Part shown: one piece after another, positions 45,567 to 55,640 of the stretch
Numbering within the stretch: position 1 is the first letter of the stretch
Layout of the letters: each line of letters opens with the position of its first letter
NCBI RefSeq assembly: GCF_000403135.1
Contig: NZ_AQPN01000043.1
Coordinates: forward strand, 1-64,000
Length of the DNA stretch: 64,000 nucleotides
Reading direction: 5' to 3'
From: Arcticibacter svalbardensis MN12-7
GTDB lineage: Bacteria; Bacteroidota; Bacteroidia; Sphingobacteriales; Sphingobacteriaceae
Notes under the pieces: model-generated
Seen by the model: only the letters and a program-made list of their open reading frames with translations
Databases searched by the model: none
Told to the model about the DNA's origin: nothing
Translations under genes and position numbers: made by a program

Positions 45567-46592
45567 ATGCTGAATGAGAATATAGATCCCGACTCAGAAC
45601 GTCTAACACCCACAGACCGTGATATAGAGCGGGTGTTGCGACCACAGGTATTTGAAGATTTCACAGGACAGTTTAAGCTGCTTGAAAATCTCCGAATATT
45701 CGTACAGGCAGCTAAACAAAGGGGTGAATCTTTAGATCATGTATTGCTACATGGCCCTCCAGGCCTTGGAAAAACTACCCTTTCGCATATCATTGCGAAT
45801 GAAATGGGTGTAAATATTAAAATTACTTCGGGGCCTGTATTGGATAAACCAGGTGATCTTGCAGGGTTGCTAACTAATTTGGAAGAAGGTGATATCCTCT
45901 TTATTGATGAGATCCATCGTTTAAGTCCGGTAGTTGAAGAATACCTTTATTCGGCAATGGAAGACTTTAAGATCGATATTATGCTGGAATCAGGACCTAA
46001 TGCACGTTCGGTGCAGATTACACTGAATCCATTCACGTTGATTGGAGCAACGACACGATCAGGACTCCTTACTGCGCCTTTAAGAGCCCGTTTTGGCATC
46101 AATTCCAGGTTAGAATATTACGATGCGAAGTTACTCACCACTATTGTACTACGTTCCTCTTCGATCCTTAAAACACCTATAACTGAAACAGGGGCATATG
46201 AAATAGCCCGACGGAGCCGTGGAACTCCCCGTATAGCGAATGCATTATTAAGACGTACGCGTGATTTTGCACAGATAAAAGGGAATGGATCCATTGATAC
46301 GGATATAGCTAAGTATGCGCTTAATGCGCTTAATGTGGACAGCTATGGACTGGATGAAATGGATAATAAAATCCTGGTTACTATTATTGATAAATTCAAG
46401 GGTGGGCCTGTAGGGCTTAAAACGATCGCTACAGCTGTGGGAGAAGATGAGGGAACTATTGAGGAAGTATACGAACCCTTTTTAATTCAGGAAGGCTTTT
46501 TAATGCGGACAGCAAGAGGCCGTGAAGTCACTGACCTGGCTTACCGTCATTTAGGTCGGCTGAAAGCCACTGATCACCCTACTTTATTTTGA
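45567..46592 (+). CDS. ruvB: Holliday junction DNA helicase RuvB
   Basis: RuvB (341 residues) is the AAA+ motor that drives branch migration with RuvA. It starts near [16 protein letters not shown] and shows Walker [10 protein letters not shown] at residues 63-71 and Walker [11 protein letters not shown] near 110. The sensor and arginine-finger segment [18 protein letters not shown] lies near 165. The C-terminal winged helix contains [13 protein letters not shown]. The gene is complete. ruvA and ruvC are not adjacent. Confidence 0.97.
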   Translation: MLNENIDPDSERLTPTDRDIERVLRPQVFEDFTGQFKLLENLRIFVQAAKQRGESLDHVLLHGPPGLGKTTLSHIIANEMGVNIKITSGPVLDKPGDLAGLLTNLEEGDILFIDEIHRLSPVVEEYLYSAMEDFKIDIMLESGPNARSVQITLNPFTLIGATTRSGLLTAPLRARFGINSRLEYYDAKLLTTIVLRSSSILKTPITETGAYEIARRSRGTPRIANALLRRTRDFAQIKGNGSIDTDIAKYALNALNVDSYGLDEMDNKILVTIIDKFKGGPVGLKTIATAVGEDEGTIEEVYEPFLIQEGFLMRTARGREVTDLAYRHLGRLKATDHPTLF

Positions 46593-46652
46593 GTTTTGCC
46601 TCCAGTTCTATGTTATCATTAATAATGGTACATTTGCAACCATTTGAAAACA

Positions 46653-48239
46653 ATGAGTGTCCATCCAGAAATAGATAAAAGAAAAACTTTCGCAATCATT
46701 AGTCACCCCGATGCGGGAAAAACAACTTTAACTGAAAAGTTTTTGTTATTTGGTGGTGCAATCAATACTGCCGGTGCAGTTAAACGAAATAAAGCGAATC
46801 AGAATACAACTTCCGACTTTATGGAAATTGAAAAGCAGCGTGGTATTTCGGTGGCTACTTCTGTGATGGGTTTTGAATATAAAGGTAAAAGAATAAATAT
46901 TCTGGATACACCGGGACATAAAGACTTTGCTGAAGATACATACCGCACATTATCTGCAGTGGATAGTGTGATTTTGGTTGTAGACAGTGTAAAAGGTGTA
47001 GAAGAGCAGACTGAAAAACTAATGGAAGTCTGCCGGATGCGTAGTACACCGGTTATTATATTCATTAATAAAATGGATCGGGAAGGGAAAGATACCTTTG
47101 ATCTGTTGGATGAACTGGAAACAAAACTTGCGATTAGTGTTTGTCCGCAATCATGGCCTATCGGTCAGGGGCATACCTTCAAAGGTGTTTATAATATTTA
47201 CGGCAATCAGCTTAATTTATTTGAGCCTGATAAGGCAAAGGTTACTGAGCCTGTCATTCATGTGAAAGATTTGCATGACCCTACCCTTTCAGAATATCTG
47301 CAAGACAAAGCATTGGATAAATTGAAGTCTGATCTTGAACTGACGGAAGGAATCTACGGTCCACTAGATAAAGAAATGTATCAGGAAGGTTTGCTGGCTC
47401 CTGTATTTTTTGGCAGTGCCATTAACAATTTTGGAATTCGTGAATTATTAGAGACGTTTATCGTTATTGCACCAAGTCCGGCTAGTCGTGAAGCAGACCA
47501 ACGTATGGTTTATGCAGATGAAAAGGCCTTTACAGGTTTCGTTTTTAAGATTCATGCTAACCTGGACCCTAAACACCGTGACCGTATTGCTTTCTTAAGA
47601 ATCTGTTCCGGAAAGTTTGAGCGTAATAAGTTTTATTTCAATACCCGTCTGAATAAGAAGCTGAAGTTCTCCAATCCGATGGACTTTATGGCAAATGATA
47701 AAACACTTGTAGAAGAAGCATGGCCAGGTGATGTAGTTGGCTTGTATGACAGTGGAAACTTTAAAATAGGCGATACGCTAACTGAAGGGGAAGAATTGCA
47801 GTTTAAAGGCATACCAAGTTTTTCTCCGGAGATTTTCAAAGAAGTCGAAAATAGAGATCCTTTGAAGACCAAACAGTTGGAAAAAGGAATTCAGCAGTTA
47901 ACCGAAGAGGGTGTTGCCCAGTTATTTATTCAACAACCGGGGAATAGAAAGATTGTTGGAGCTGTTGGTGCATTGCAATTTGAGGTGATCAATTTCAGAC
48001 TAGAGCATGAGTATGGTGCAAAATGTGCATTCAGACCTCTGTCTTTCTCCAGATCAAGCTGGATTACTGCTAAAGATAAAAAACAGCTACAGGAAATCAT
48101 ACAACGACGCTCAGCTCATATTGCTTTGGATAAGGATGGCAATGCCGTATTTCTAGCGGATAATGATTGGGCCATCAATCTGGCTAAACGTGATTTTCCA
48201 GAAATAGAGTTTCACCTAACATCTGAATTTAAAAAATAA
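46653..48239 (+). CDS. prfC: Peptide chain release factor 3
   Basis: The ATG at 46653 is preferred over a TTG three codons earlier; it gives 528 residues. RF3 is the GTPase that recycles RF1 and RF2 from the ribosome after termination. The G domain has [13 protein letters not shown] near residue 17, [14 protein letters not shown] near 86 and NKMDREG near 140. Domain 2 and the family-specific C terminus follow ([22 protein letters not shown]). TACATTTG at 46629-46636 is a plausible -7 element close to the start. Confidence 0.95.
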   Translation: MSVHPEIDKRKTFAIISHPDAGKTTLTEKFLLFGGAINTAGAVKRNKANQNTTSDFMEIEKQRGISVATSVMGFEYKGKRINILDTPGHKDFAEDTYRTLSAVDSVILVVDSVKGVEEQTEKLMEVCRMRSTPVIIFINKMDREGKDTFDLLDELETKLAISVCPQSWPIGQGHTFKGVYNIYGNQLNLFEPDKAKVTEPVIHVKDLHDPTLSEYLQDKALDKLKSDLELTEGIYGPLDKEMYQEGLLAPVFFGSAINNFGIRELLETFIVIAPSPASREADQRMVYADEKAFTGFVFKIHANLDPKHRDRIAFLRICSGKFERNKFYFNTRLNKKLKFSNPMDFMANDKTLVEEAWPGDVVGLYDSGNFKIGDTLTEGEELQFKGIPSFSPEIFKEVENRDPLKTKQLEKGIQQLTEEGVAQLFIQQPGNRKIVGAVGALQFEVINFRLEHEYGAKCAFRPLSFSRSSWITAKDKKQLQEIIQRRSAHIALDKDGNAVFLADNDWAINLAKRDFPEIEFHLTSEFKK

Positions 48240-48309
48240 TAATTTAGCTGCATTTATAATTCATATAATAATTTTGGTGAATTTGTAACGGATACAATAC
48301 ATATTTCCA

Positions 48310-48340
48310 TTGCAAATGATAGTTTCATCCTATATCTTTG
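48310..48340 (+). promoter_or_regulatory. Promoter of the 109-residue exported protein
   Basis: TTG at 48310-48312, a 20-nt spacer and TATCTTTG at 48333-48340 match the Bacteroidota consensus, 34 nt before the ATG. It supports the next small ORF as a real gene. Confidence 0.6.
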
Positions 48341-48374
48341 AGACCAGCAGTACAACAGTTATGTACCTTAGGTT

Positions 48375-48704
48375 ATGAAACTCAAATTGCTCAAACAGTA
48401 TATAATTACGTTCTTTTGTATCTTTGCCATCTTGGAAAGATCAGGAATTCCGGTTGTATCTGTATTTATGGCTGATAAAAATCAAGCAGTTGAGATGATG
48501 CTGTCTGATACAGAAAGCAGTTCCAAAAGTCTTGAAAAATTAAATGAATCTTCACCTCTCAATGAGTTTTGGACAGCATTTAACAAATACAGATCCCTTA
48601 CTCCTTACTTTAGGTACTTAATTAATGCATTTTATTTAGTTGAATTACGCCAACACCTTACTTACATCCCCTCTGTTCTTACACCGCCACCTGATTATTC
48701 TTAG
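48375..48704 (+). CDS. Hypothetical small exported or membrane-associated protein
   Basis: The protein (109 residues) has a basic N terminus and a hydrophobic stretch (YIITFFCIFAILERSGIPVVSVFMA) suggesting a signal anchor. A Ser-rich segment follows, and it ends VLTPPPDYS. I cannot name the family. A well-formed promoter just upstream is the main evidence that it is expressed. The next gene starts 82 nt later on the same strand. Confidence 0.55.
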   Translation: MKLKLLKQYIITFFCIFAILERSGIPVVSVFMADKNQAVEMMLSDTESSSKSLEKLNESSPLNEFWTAFNKYRSLTPYFRYLINAFYLVELRQHLTYIPSVLTPPPDYS

Positions 48705-48786
48705 CTTTTACGACATCGATACTTTTATCGATTATGAAAAAGAAAGATTGATAATCAGTTAAACGAAAAGTAATAAACAGAACCAC

Positions 48787-49230
48787 ATGAAAGTATTAAG
48801 TTTCATAACAGGATTGTCCCTGATGGGGATTTCCTGCCTTACCTTAAGCGTATCCGCACAAACGAATCGGCCAACTAATAGTGAGCTAATTAAGCAATCC
48901 TCGCCATTAATCAATACCTTATCAGATATTAACCAGTTAAATCCTGTCATTTTTGAATATGACACAAATCAAAGTCAGAAGTTAAAACTTCCTTCAGGAC
49001 AGCAATATGGGTTCATTGCGGAAGATGTTCACAAGATCAGGCCTGAATTAGTAAAAAGCAGTAAAAAGATGATTCCTGCAGGAAAGAATGCATTTAATAC
49101 TGTTGATGTGAAAGATGTAGATATGAACAGTATAATAGCCCTTCTGGTGGCTTCGGTAAAGGAGCAACAAATAGAGATCGAAAGACTCAAATCGGAGATG
49201 CAATCGTTAAAATCTATATCAGCTCGTTAG
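48787..49230 (+). CDS. Exported S74-like (tail-fiber chaperone type) domain protein
   Basis: The 147-residue protein has a signal peptide to about residue 22 (SLMGISCLTLSVSAQ). The rest resembles the intramolecular chaperone domain of peptidase S74: LSDINQLNPVIFEYD, YGFIAEDVHKIRPELV, then DMNSIIALLVASVKEQQIEIERLKSE as a closing coiled coil. In phage tail spikes this domain trimerises and cleaves itself. Free copies with a signal peptide are frequent in Bacteroidota surface proteins. The catalytic Ser-Lys pair is not obvious here, so it may be an inactive trimerisation module. Confidence 0.75.
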   Translation: MKVLSFITGLSLMGISCLTLSVSAQTNRPTNSELIKQSSPLINTLSDINQLNPVIFEYDTNQSQKLKLPSGQQYGFIAEDVHKIRPELVKSSKKMIPAGKNAFNTVDVKDVDMNSIIALLVASVKEQQIEIERLKSEMQSLKSISAR

Positions 49231-49240
49231 CGCTATGGAA

Positions 49241-50020
49241 TTATTTTCTAACCGACTTCTTGTATGCAAGCACAGCATTCATGAGGTCGGTTACAATTTC
49301 ACTCTGACCTTGAGATGATCGCATATATTGTTCCTCAGCAGGACTACTTAAGAAACCGATCTCAGTAAGCACAGCAGGCATAGATGCACGAGCCAATACA
49401 GCCAGACTTTTCTCTTGTACTGTGCGATCCTGTCGTCCTGATTGAGTAAATTCCTTTTGAATAATTGAGGCTAGTTTGATGCTCTGATTTCGATAAGCAT
49501 TTTTCATTAGCGATAGAATAATGTAACTCTCCGGATTTCTGGGGTCATATCCTGCATAGTTTTTCTTGTAATCTTTTTCCAGAAGAATAGATGCATTCTC
49601 ACGAAGTGCAATATCCTGTTCATCCAATCTACCAAAACCCGAAACAAAGGTTTCTGTGCCCTTTATAGATGCACGATTGCTTTTATTTTGTGGCATAGAG
49701 TTGCAATGAATAGAGATAAACAAATTTGCTTTTACTTTATTGGCAAGGCCAATTCGCTCATATAATGGTATGAATCGGTCAGTACTCCTCGTAATAATCA
49801 CTTTAACCCCCTTCTCCCTTAATTTTTCACTAAGAAGAAGAGAGACTTTTAGTGCAATATCTTTTTCTTTGGATATTTTACCGGCAGCACCACCATCATG
49901 TCCCCCATGACCTGGATCTATGACTACTGTAAATGTTGTAGCTATCTTTTCGGCAGACTCACCTAAAATAAGTTGAGGAATCAATAATAGTAAGATTCCC
50001 TGGAAAATAAATTTGATCAT
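49241..50020 (-). CDS. N-acetylmuramoyl-L-alanine amidase (Amidase_3)
   Basis: The protein (259 residues) has a signal peptide (IFQGILLLLIPQLILG). A zinc amidase domain follows, with VIDPGHGGHDGGAAG near residue 34, a metal-binding SIHCNSMP near 101 and the catalytic glutamate in LTEIGFLSSPAEE near 222. It cuts the bond between MurNAc and the stem peptide and may act in cell separation or peptidoglycan recycling. There is no SPOR or LysM domain. TATCTTTG at 50058-50051 is its likely -7 element. Confidence 0.92.
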   Translation of the reverse strand: MIKFIFQGILLLLIPQLILGESAEKIATTFTVVIDPGHGGHDGGAAGKISKEKDIALKVSLLLSEKLREKGVKVIITRSTDRFIPLYERIGLANKVKANLFISIHCNSMPQNKSNRASIKGTETFVSGFGRLDEQDIALRENASILLEKDYKKNYAGYDPRNPESYIILSLMKNAYRNQSIKLASIIQKEFTQSGRQDRTVQEKSLAVLARASMPAVLTEIGFLSSPAEEQYMRSSQGQSEIVTDLMNAVLAYKKSVRK

Positions 50021-50046
50021 GTGCGATATAGTTCGTTAATGATAAA

Positions 50047-50079
50047 GGCGCAAAGATAGTATAAATACTAATTTGCGCC
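50047..50079 (-). promoter_or_regulatory. Hairpin overlapping the amidase -7 element
   Basis: GGCGCAAA...TTTGCGCC with an inner TAGTAT/ATACTA stem spans 33 nt. It lies after the DUF4136-like gene and can act as its terminator. The 3' arm on the minus strand contains TATCTTTGCGCC, so the same bases include the candidate -7 box (50058-50051) of the amidase gene. Confidence 0.55.
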
Positions 50080-50122
50080 TTTTCCATTGTGAACAAAGCT
50101 TATTGAAGCTTGATAAGGTCTG

Positions 50123-50761
50123 TTAAAATTGCTTGATTACTCCATCTTCAATCATTTTTTGAGCGATCACTTTTGCGTATCCTTCAATAAATTTATTCAG
50201 GCTGGAAGGATTATGCGTACGTGACTGTACTGACCAAATAAGTTCACCGCTTTTTGAGTTGAAAACATTTGTTTCCAGGTAGTAATCCTTGTCTAAAGAG
50301 GAGAATCCGTTATCATAGAAACCTCCACCCCATCCCCCATACATACCCATACCCCATCGGTTTCCCCAACCCCAAGGTCCATAACCACCACCTGAATAGT
50401 TTTGACTAACTTTTTTATCAACTACCGTGTTTGTAACAATGATGTCACTATTAAATCTACGGAGTTTCCGGAGCAAAGCTTCTTTGTCTTTGGAAGTTTT
50501 ACTGTTCAGATTAGGAGGAAAAGCATCTATACTTTTAGTGACAACAACCCCTGGTCTGCTCAGTATCATTGATAATTCCTCTTCTACTTTTTGCTGCGCG
50601 TTTATGTTATTAGTTAAAGCGGCAACTAATACCCTTTGATAATTCAAGGTTTTTATTTCGGACTTTTGCCAGGATCCAACGATCTGAGTTGAAGTCCCGC
50701 AAGAACTTAATAATACAAAAGGTATTATTAAGCTTGCTAATAATTTCAAATACTTATTCAT
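50123..50761 (-). CDS. Putative lipoprotein, DUF4136-like
   Basis: The protein (212 residues) has a lipoprotein signal with lipobox LLSSC (Cys21). The body resembles small envelope lipoproteins of the DUF4136 type: a VVTKSIDAFPPN segment in the middle and a final helix RTHNPSSLNKFIEGYAKVIAQKMIEDG. A Gly/Trp/Tyr-rich loop (GGGYGPWGWGNRWGMGMYGG) at about 124-143 is probably flexible and surface exposed. Function is unknown. It is a single gene in front of the amidase. Confidence 0.7.
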   Translation of the reverse strand: MNKYLKLLASLIIPFVLLSSCGTSTQIVGSWQKSEIKTLNYQRVLVAALTNNINAQQKVEEELSMILSRPGVVVTKSIDAFPPNLNSKTSKDKEALLRKLRRFNSDIIVTNTVVDKKVSQNYSGGGYGPWGWGNRWGMGMYGGWGGGFYDNGFSSLDKDYYLETNVFNSKSGELIWSVQSRTHNPSSLNKFIEGYAKVIAQKMIEDGVIKQF

Positions 50762-50855
50762 GTGTGTTTGTTTTAATTCGTCTACTATATGTACGTATTG
50801 TTTGAGCTCTTTGTGTCAAGGTATCGAACATTTTACTTCTTTTTTATTAAAATCA

Positions 50856-51998
50856 TTATAATAATAAAGTGTCTATACGATGAGCCTGTACAATATTAGC
50901 CAAAGGTGACCATGAAAAGATAGTAAATACGCCATCCTGAGAAGCCACTAAAGCAATTGCATCATGCTGATCATGTACGAATTGAGCTGCAGACAAGTGC
51001 CTTGTGCCACCAATCTTTCCCGGATGGACGGTATCTGCTTCTCCTCCTACAATTGGTTCAATTAAAGCGACACGTTCAATACGAATACTAGTTTTCGCTA
51101 TACCTACTTTTGCCCCAAATGCAATTAATTCATGCTGATCATTTAAAACTGTAGCACCATCAATTGCAGTAAGACCACCTATATTGTCCACTTCTTTGTT
51201 CAGCATACTCTGCCAAACACTTTCGCTTCGATCTATCCCCTCTTTCCATACCATTTCGGCCAGGCCAGTAAAGGGGGGATTGACCGCATATTGCATCGGT
51301 TGAATGACAGAGTGTTTCCATTCAGTGCTACCTGCAGGAACGACGAGTAATATTCCACCCTGACCATGCGCCCGCATAGAAACAGCCAATTGAATTAATA
51401 CGTTTACAGAATGATTAACAAAGGAGGATAGATCCAGTAAAGCTTTTACAATAGGAGGACAATCTAACGACTGCACGCAAGATTCATCGACTACCTTAAT
51501 CTGATCTCCTTTTAGAACGGCGACGTTTGAATATTTTCCAAAACCACACATGCGCCTGTGTTTAATAACCAGTAAGCCCGGTTCGGAAACATCAAGTACA
51601 AAACAGAAGTTTGGCAATTTTATAGTAGTACCCCAAACAAACAATCCATCTTCGTCATACCATACACCTAAATGAATACCAGGTCTTTCTACTCCGGGAG
51701 CTAACTTAGTTAAAACAAGTGGAGTAAGAGGTTGTCTGGATTCAAATAATAATGCTTTAGAAACTTGATCAGGAGCTAAGAAAGCAATAGAAATACGGGG
51801 ACTTCTCCCTTCTTCCTTCCTTAAGCTTGCCCAAAATGCAGCATCTATCATTGCTTCAATATAATAAGCAGGAGGTTGTTTTGCCAGATTTAGCATGCCT
51901 TGTTCAGAAGCAACACTTACGTGATGAGCAAAATGAGCCTCCACTGTTTCAGCTACAGAACGTGCGGCCATGTAAGTTGAATCGTAATTTCTGGTCAT
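50856..51998 (-). CDS. DACNV-type putative nucleotide sensor protein
   Basis: The 380-residue soluble protein has no membrane segments. Its C-terminal 170 residues follow the layout of diadenylate cyclase (DisA_N/CdaA) domains: GGILLVVPAG near 214-223, the DGA motif at 280-282 and GGTRHLSAA at 330-338. The family GTRHRAA is RHR, whereas this protein has RHL. The domain ends DAIALVASQDGVFTIF. I match it from memory to the DACNV family, which comparative genomics has proposed as a nucleotide-sensing relative of DAC enzymes. Whether it makes c-di-AMP or only binds nucleotides is unresolved. It is a single gene without effector neighbours. Confidence 0.7.
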   Translation of the reverse strand: MTRNYDSTYMAARSVAETVEAHFAHHVSVASEQGMLNLAKQPPAYYIEAMIDAAFWASLRKEEGRSPRISIAFLAPDQVSKALLFESRQPLTPLVLTKLAPGVERPGIHLGVWYDEDGLFVWGTTIKLPNFCFVLDVSEPGLLVIKHRRMCGFGKYSNVAVLKGDQIKVVDESCVQSLDCPPIVKALLDLSSFVNHSVNVLIQLAVSMRAHGQGGILLVVPAGSTEWKHSVIQPMQYAVNPPFTGLAEMVWKEGIDRSESVWQSMLNKEVDNIGGLTAIDGATVLNDQHELIAFGAKVGIAKTSIRIERVALIEPIVGGEADTVHPGKIGGTRHLSAAQFVHDQHDAIALVASQDGVFTIFSWSPLANIVQAHRIDTLLL

Positions 51999-52247
51999 GA
52001 TATAAAATTAAACTAATTGTCGGACGCTTTTGCAATATGTATGGGTATCTATACAATTTTACACTGTAATTGTACAAATAGAACATTTTGATTAAAAATT
52101 TTAAAACAAATAAAAAGTTTAATTTTTATGATTATTTAAGGTTAAGATACTCGATCTCAATTAACTATAGGTAAATAATTTGTTATTCTAACCGCATTAA
52201 ACCTTTTTGGCATCATTATGTCATATATGTTTACGAATTATACGATT

Positions 52248-52748
52248 ATGAAAAAAATATTAATTATACTCGCTTTTGCCTCAATAGTTGTTGCATGTAG
52301 CTCAAATAAAAAAACTGAAGCTGATCTTAAAGCAAAGAATGATTCAATGAAGATTATGAAGGATAGTTTAAAACTTGATAGTTTTCAAAGAGCATCTACA
52401 CTTATAGAGGAGCAAAAAAGAATTGAAGCCCAAGAAGCTAAGGAAGCTGAGGAAGCTGCAGTTTTAGCAGCCGCAGCCAGAAAATCAACTAAGAGTACAA
52501 ATACAGTACGTTACGTAAATTCTCCTTCAAGTTCTTCTACTAGCGCAGCTACAACACAATCACAGAAAAAAGGAATGAGTTCTGCTGCAAAAGGAGCACT
52601 TATAGGTGGTGGTGCTGGTGCTGTAACAGGAATACTGGTTGATAAGAAAAATGGTCGTGGAGCTATTATTGGTGGTGTCCTTGGTGCTGGTACTGGTTAT
52701 GTTATCGGACGTGGTAAAGATGTAAAATCAGGTAGAGTTCAAAAATAA
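52248..52748 (+). CDS. Lipoprotein with glycine-zipper segment
   Basis: The start is the ATG at 52248 because it opens a lipoprotein signal (MKKILIILAFASIVVAC, lipid Cys17); an upstream ATG at 52218 would bury it. The middle is a charged Ala/Glu/Lys-rich helix (about residues 50-75). The C-terminal 45 residues are a glycine-zipper: AAKGALIGGGAGAVTGILVD and AIIGGVLGAGTGYVIGRG. Such segments insert in membranes or assemble there, as in SlyB or YMGG families. The mature protein has 150 residues. A strong terminator follows. Confidence 0.8.
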   Translation: MKKILIILAFASIVVACSSNKKTEADLKAKNDSMKIMKDSLKLDSFQRASTLIEEQKRIEAQEAKEAEEAAVLAAAARKSTKSTNTVRYVNSPSSSSTSAATTQSQKKGMSSAAKGALIGGGAGAVTGILVDKKNGRGAIIGGVLGAGTGYVIGRGKDVKSGRVQK

Positions 52749-52765
52749 CACTTACCTTTTAATTT

Positions 52766-52820
52766 ATAAGCCCTCTAATTGAATCTTATGAAAAGATTGA
52801 ATTAGAGGGCTTATTTTTTT
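52766..52820. terminator. Terminator between convergent lipoprotein and MG2/plug genes
   Basis: A 22-bp stem with a single mismatch (arms 52766-52787 and 52793-52814; AAGCCCTCTAATT core) has a 5-nt loop and is followed by T-runs. It sits between the lipoprotein gene (+) and the large minus-strand gene. Confidence 0.88.
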
Positions 52821-52824
52821 GATA

Positions 52825-55548
52825 TTATTTGATCGTATAGCGATAAACAAATCTGCCAATATTACCTTCAGTATCCATACCTTCAATTATTGCACGGTAG
52901 GTACCTTTTGAATCTGCATTATAGTACTCTACAACTGCATTACCGGATTTATCCGTTGTAATTAAAGGATTCCAATAAATAGTAGTTCTCAGATCGGCAG
53001 TAATTACACCCTTTTTAGGCCCCTCATATTTAGGAGAATAAAATTGCTTTGCTTTTCTATACCCCATAGGCGAAAAGTCAATCACATTACTTTTAGGGAG
53101 CAAATCTGCCAACTGACCTGGCTTTAATTTAATCTTTTCTATTTTTTTAGTATTAACAACCAGTACACCATTGGTATTATAAAGGCGATTTACCGTTCCC
53201 AGATCATCCCGTAGAAAGATTTCAACAGATTCAACCTCTGAAGAATTAACTGTACTCAAACCATTTACATCAATAGGCATCCCATTTAAAAAGACTTGTA
53301 CTGGTGTACGGTTTCCTGAATTATAATCTCTATTGACATAGAACTGTTCGTCCGCAAAGATCAACCCCATTGCTGAAGTCTTCAAACAATTCAACAGAAA
53401 AGGACAATCTTTAAACCGATCACCAGTTATTAGATGATCTGGCATCATACTTAGCCCGCTCAAAGAAGAGTGGTCTGCATGACTTGGTTTTTTTATAGTG
53501 CTTTTAGCCATAATAACCACTTCATCCAATAAATTCGCTGTACGATACTGGCGCTTGCTATTTTGCAAATACGGATTTAAAGTGCTATCAATATTGACAA
53601 CAGCATCGGCCATGTTGGTATTTTTCGTAACCGAAGGGAAGGCAGATCCATCTACAACAATGATCATATTACGAGAATTCAGGTTATTTCTGGCACTTAA
53701 TATCGCTTTAGCAGAATCAGGAAAAACCAGATTACTAAACCTAAACTTACCCTCTTCATCTGTAAGTACGCTTAATGAAATATTCTTATCCGGAATACTT
53801 AACTGCATATTACCCTTTATAACAGGCATTCCATTCATCATTCTTAATGTACCTGTTATTTCCATGCCTTGTTCGGGCAGAAAAGAAATAGGAGGATATT
53901 TGTCGTTTAAATAGTTTTCATATTCAAAGGCACGGTATCCTTGTGTCAGCATGAGTAAATCAAGATCAGCTCTTTTTTTATCATCCTGTTTATTAAAATA
54001 ATAATTAGGTAACTCTATATATCCACGAAGATCGGAACGAAGAAGCATGCTACTGAATATAGAGGTTTCTGCATCTTCATTATAAGGTACCTTACTTTCA
54101 TCTACTACCGAAAGGGAATAACTCCCAGGTAAAACTTTAAGTATATTTTTAGCCGAAACCGTCATCTTTACCTTTTGTCGGGGTAAGTATGATGGTTTAT
54201 CACTCGTTAGTGTCAATTTAAACGTTTCAGGGTGCTGAACAAATGCAATCCGCTCACTCAAAGGCATGCCTGATGAGGTAAATAATGTTATTTGAACAAT
54301 CCCATTTGGAAACTTGTTTTTCGGAATCAACGCATTATAAATCTGGCTCTGCAGCTTTATCTGAGCGGCATAACAAACCACACCAGAACTCTGTGCGATG
54401 ATATAAAATGCTTTATTTTTATAATTGTCAACAAAGGTGCTACTTGCAGCAATCCGCACAGATAAACTAGCGGTATCCACATCGTTAATTGCAATATTGA
54501 TCCCTTCCTTTAATGCGGCAGGCATATTGTAAGTACTACTTGTTCCATCTGCAAATGACACATTGGCTTTATACGTTTTATTTGGTTCAGGAATATAGTT
54601 GAGCATCCCTAATCCCAGATGCTGAGAGGCGAATTTCACCACCTCTTTGCCTTCATTATCAGTAATGTTTCCCTTTACCGCAATTCCCAAACCGTCAGAT
54701 TTAATTGCTTTAAAAGCGAATTTTGTGGTAAGACCGATAAGGGCTACACCGCCTTCTGGAAGAAACTGAATCTCGTTAGTTGTTAATGTAGATTTTAAAG
54801 AAAATGAACTGCTTAACGTTTTTTCAGTACTTACGGAAAGATCAGTTTCAAGTGTTCCAGCATTTAAAAGAGCCCTATTCGCATTTGTTGCAGAAATATT
54901 AATAAAGCCGTTCGCATCTGTTACTGCTTTTCCCTTGCTGATTTCCTCAAATTTGGACACTACTTTCCAGTTCACTTTCCTATCAGAATAAGGTTTTCCT
55001 GCTTCATCCTTAAATTGAACCTTTGCATTTACCTCTGCTTGTTTATCTGTAAAGCTACTTTTAAGCGTAATATTGGTATATAATTTCTTATTGAGTGTAT
55101 TTCCTATAGTGATGGTTTTATTAAAGAAATACGCTTCTCCAAAATTCATCATCCAATTGGTATAAGCCCTGAACTGATAGTTTCCCTCAGCATAGTTCAT
55201 CGGTGCTAAAGTCAGATTTCCATTTGCAATACCACTTGAAACAGGAAGCTTCATGGTTTCTATCAAAGAATCACGGTCATTTATAACATCGACATAGACC
55301 ACTTTACTAATTGGTGATGGTTGCTGAAGTCTGCTCGATATATAGGTCTTAAACCAGAGCGTATCACCAACGGCATAATAAGGTTTATCAAAATGAAGAT
55401 GAACCTTCTCTGTTGGGTAATGTTCAGAGTATTCAACGGCCTTTTCAATAATGGTCTTCAGACTAACACTATCTTCTTGTGCCATGACTGAAATATGCAT
55501 TGCTAAACATAAAAGCAAAAGAGTAAAGAATTTTATAATTGAATTCAT
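52825..55548 (-). CDS. MG2-type (alpha-2-macroglobulin-like) protein with TonB plug domain
   Basis: The protein (907 residues) has a signal peptide (residues 1-23). An N-terminal MG2-type domain follows (VHLHFDKPYYAVGDTLWFKTYI). Several beta-sandwich repeats come next, with a carboxypeptidase-regulatory-like module near 540-610. A TonB plug-like domain lies near 715-790 (TPVQVFLNGMPIDVN, NSSEVESVEIFLRDD), and a final Ig-like strand set contains TTDKSGNAVVEYYNAD. No transmembrane beta barrel follows the plug. The combination is frequent in Bacteroidota and lacks an assigned function; it is probably anchored at the periplasmic face of the outer membrane. It is a single gene. Confidence 0.8.
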   Translation of the reverse strand: MNSIIKFFTLLLLCLAMHISVMAQEDSVSLKTIIEKAVEYSEHYPTEKVHLHFDKPYYAVGDTLWFKTYISSRLQQPSPISKVVYVDVINDRDSLIETMKLPVSSGIANGNLTLAPMNYAEGNYQFRAYTNWMMNFGEAYFFNKTITIGNTLNKKLYTNITLKSSFTDKQAEVNAKVQFKDEAGKPYSDRKVNWKVVSKFEEISKGKAVTDANGFINISATNANRALLNAGTLETDLSVSTEKTLSSSFSLKSTLTTNEIQFLPEGGVALIGLTTKFAFKAIKSDGLGIAVKGNITDNEGKEVVKFASQHLGLGMLNYIPEPNKTYKANVSFADGTSSTYNMPAALKEGINIAINDVDTASLSVRIAASSTFVDNYKNKAFYIIAQSSGVVCYAAQIKLQSQIYNALIPKNKFPNGIVQITLFTSSGMPLSERIAFVQHPETFKLTLTSDKPSYLPRQKVKMTVSAKNILKVLPGSYSLSVVDESKVPYNEDAETSIFSSMLLRSDLRGYIELPNYYFNKQDDKKRADLDLLMLTQGYRAFEYENYLNDKYPPISFLPEQGMEITGTLRMMNGMPVIKGNMQLSIPDKNISLSVLTDEEGKFRFSNLVFPDSAKAILSARNNLNSRNMIIVVDGSAFPSVTKNTNMADAVVNIDSTLNPYLQNSKRQYRTANLLDEVVIMAKSTIKKPSHADHSSLSGLSMMPDHLITGDRFKDCPFLLNCLKTSAMGLIFADEQFYVNRDYNSGNRTPVQVFLNGMPIDVNGLSTVNSSEVESVEIFLRDDLGTVNRLYNTNGVLVVNTKKIEKIKLKPGQLADLLPKSNVIDFSPMGYRKAKQFYSPKYEGPKKGVITADLRTTIYWNPLITTDKSGNAVVEYYNADSKGTYRAIIEGMDTEGNIGRFVYRYTIK

Positions 55549-55640
55549 TAAAACTATTTAAACAATATGGAGCATAAAGATATTCAATTATGACCGAGCA
55601 ATAAAGTTTCCGGTCATGTTTAACACTTTTTCACATTCAT

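Noticed and set aside
48787-49230. Prophage tail-fibre gene
   Set aside because: It has a signal peptide and no other phage genes adjoin it.
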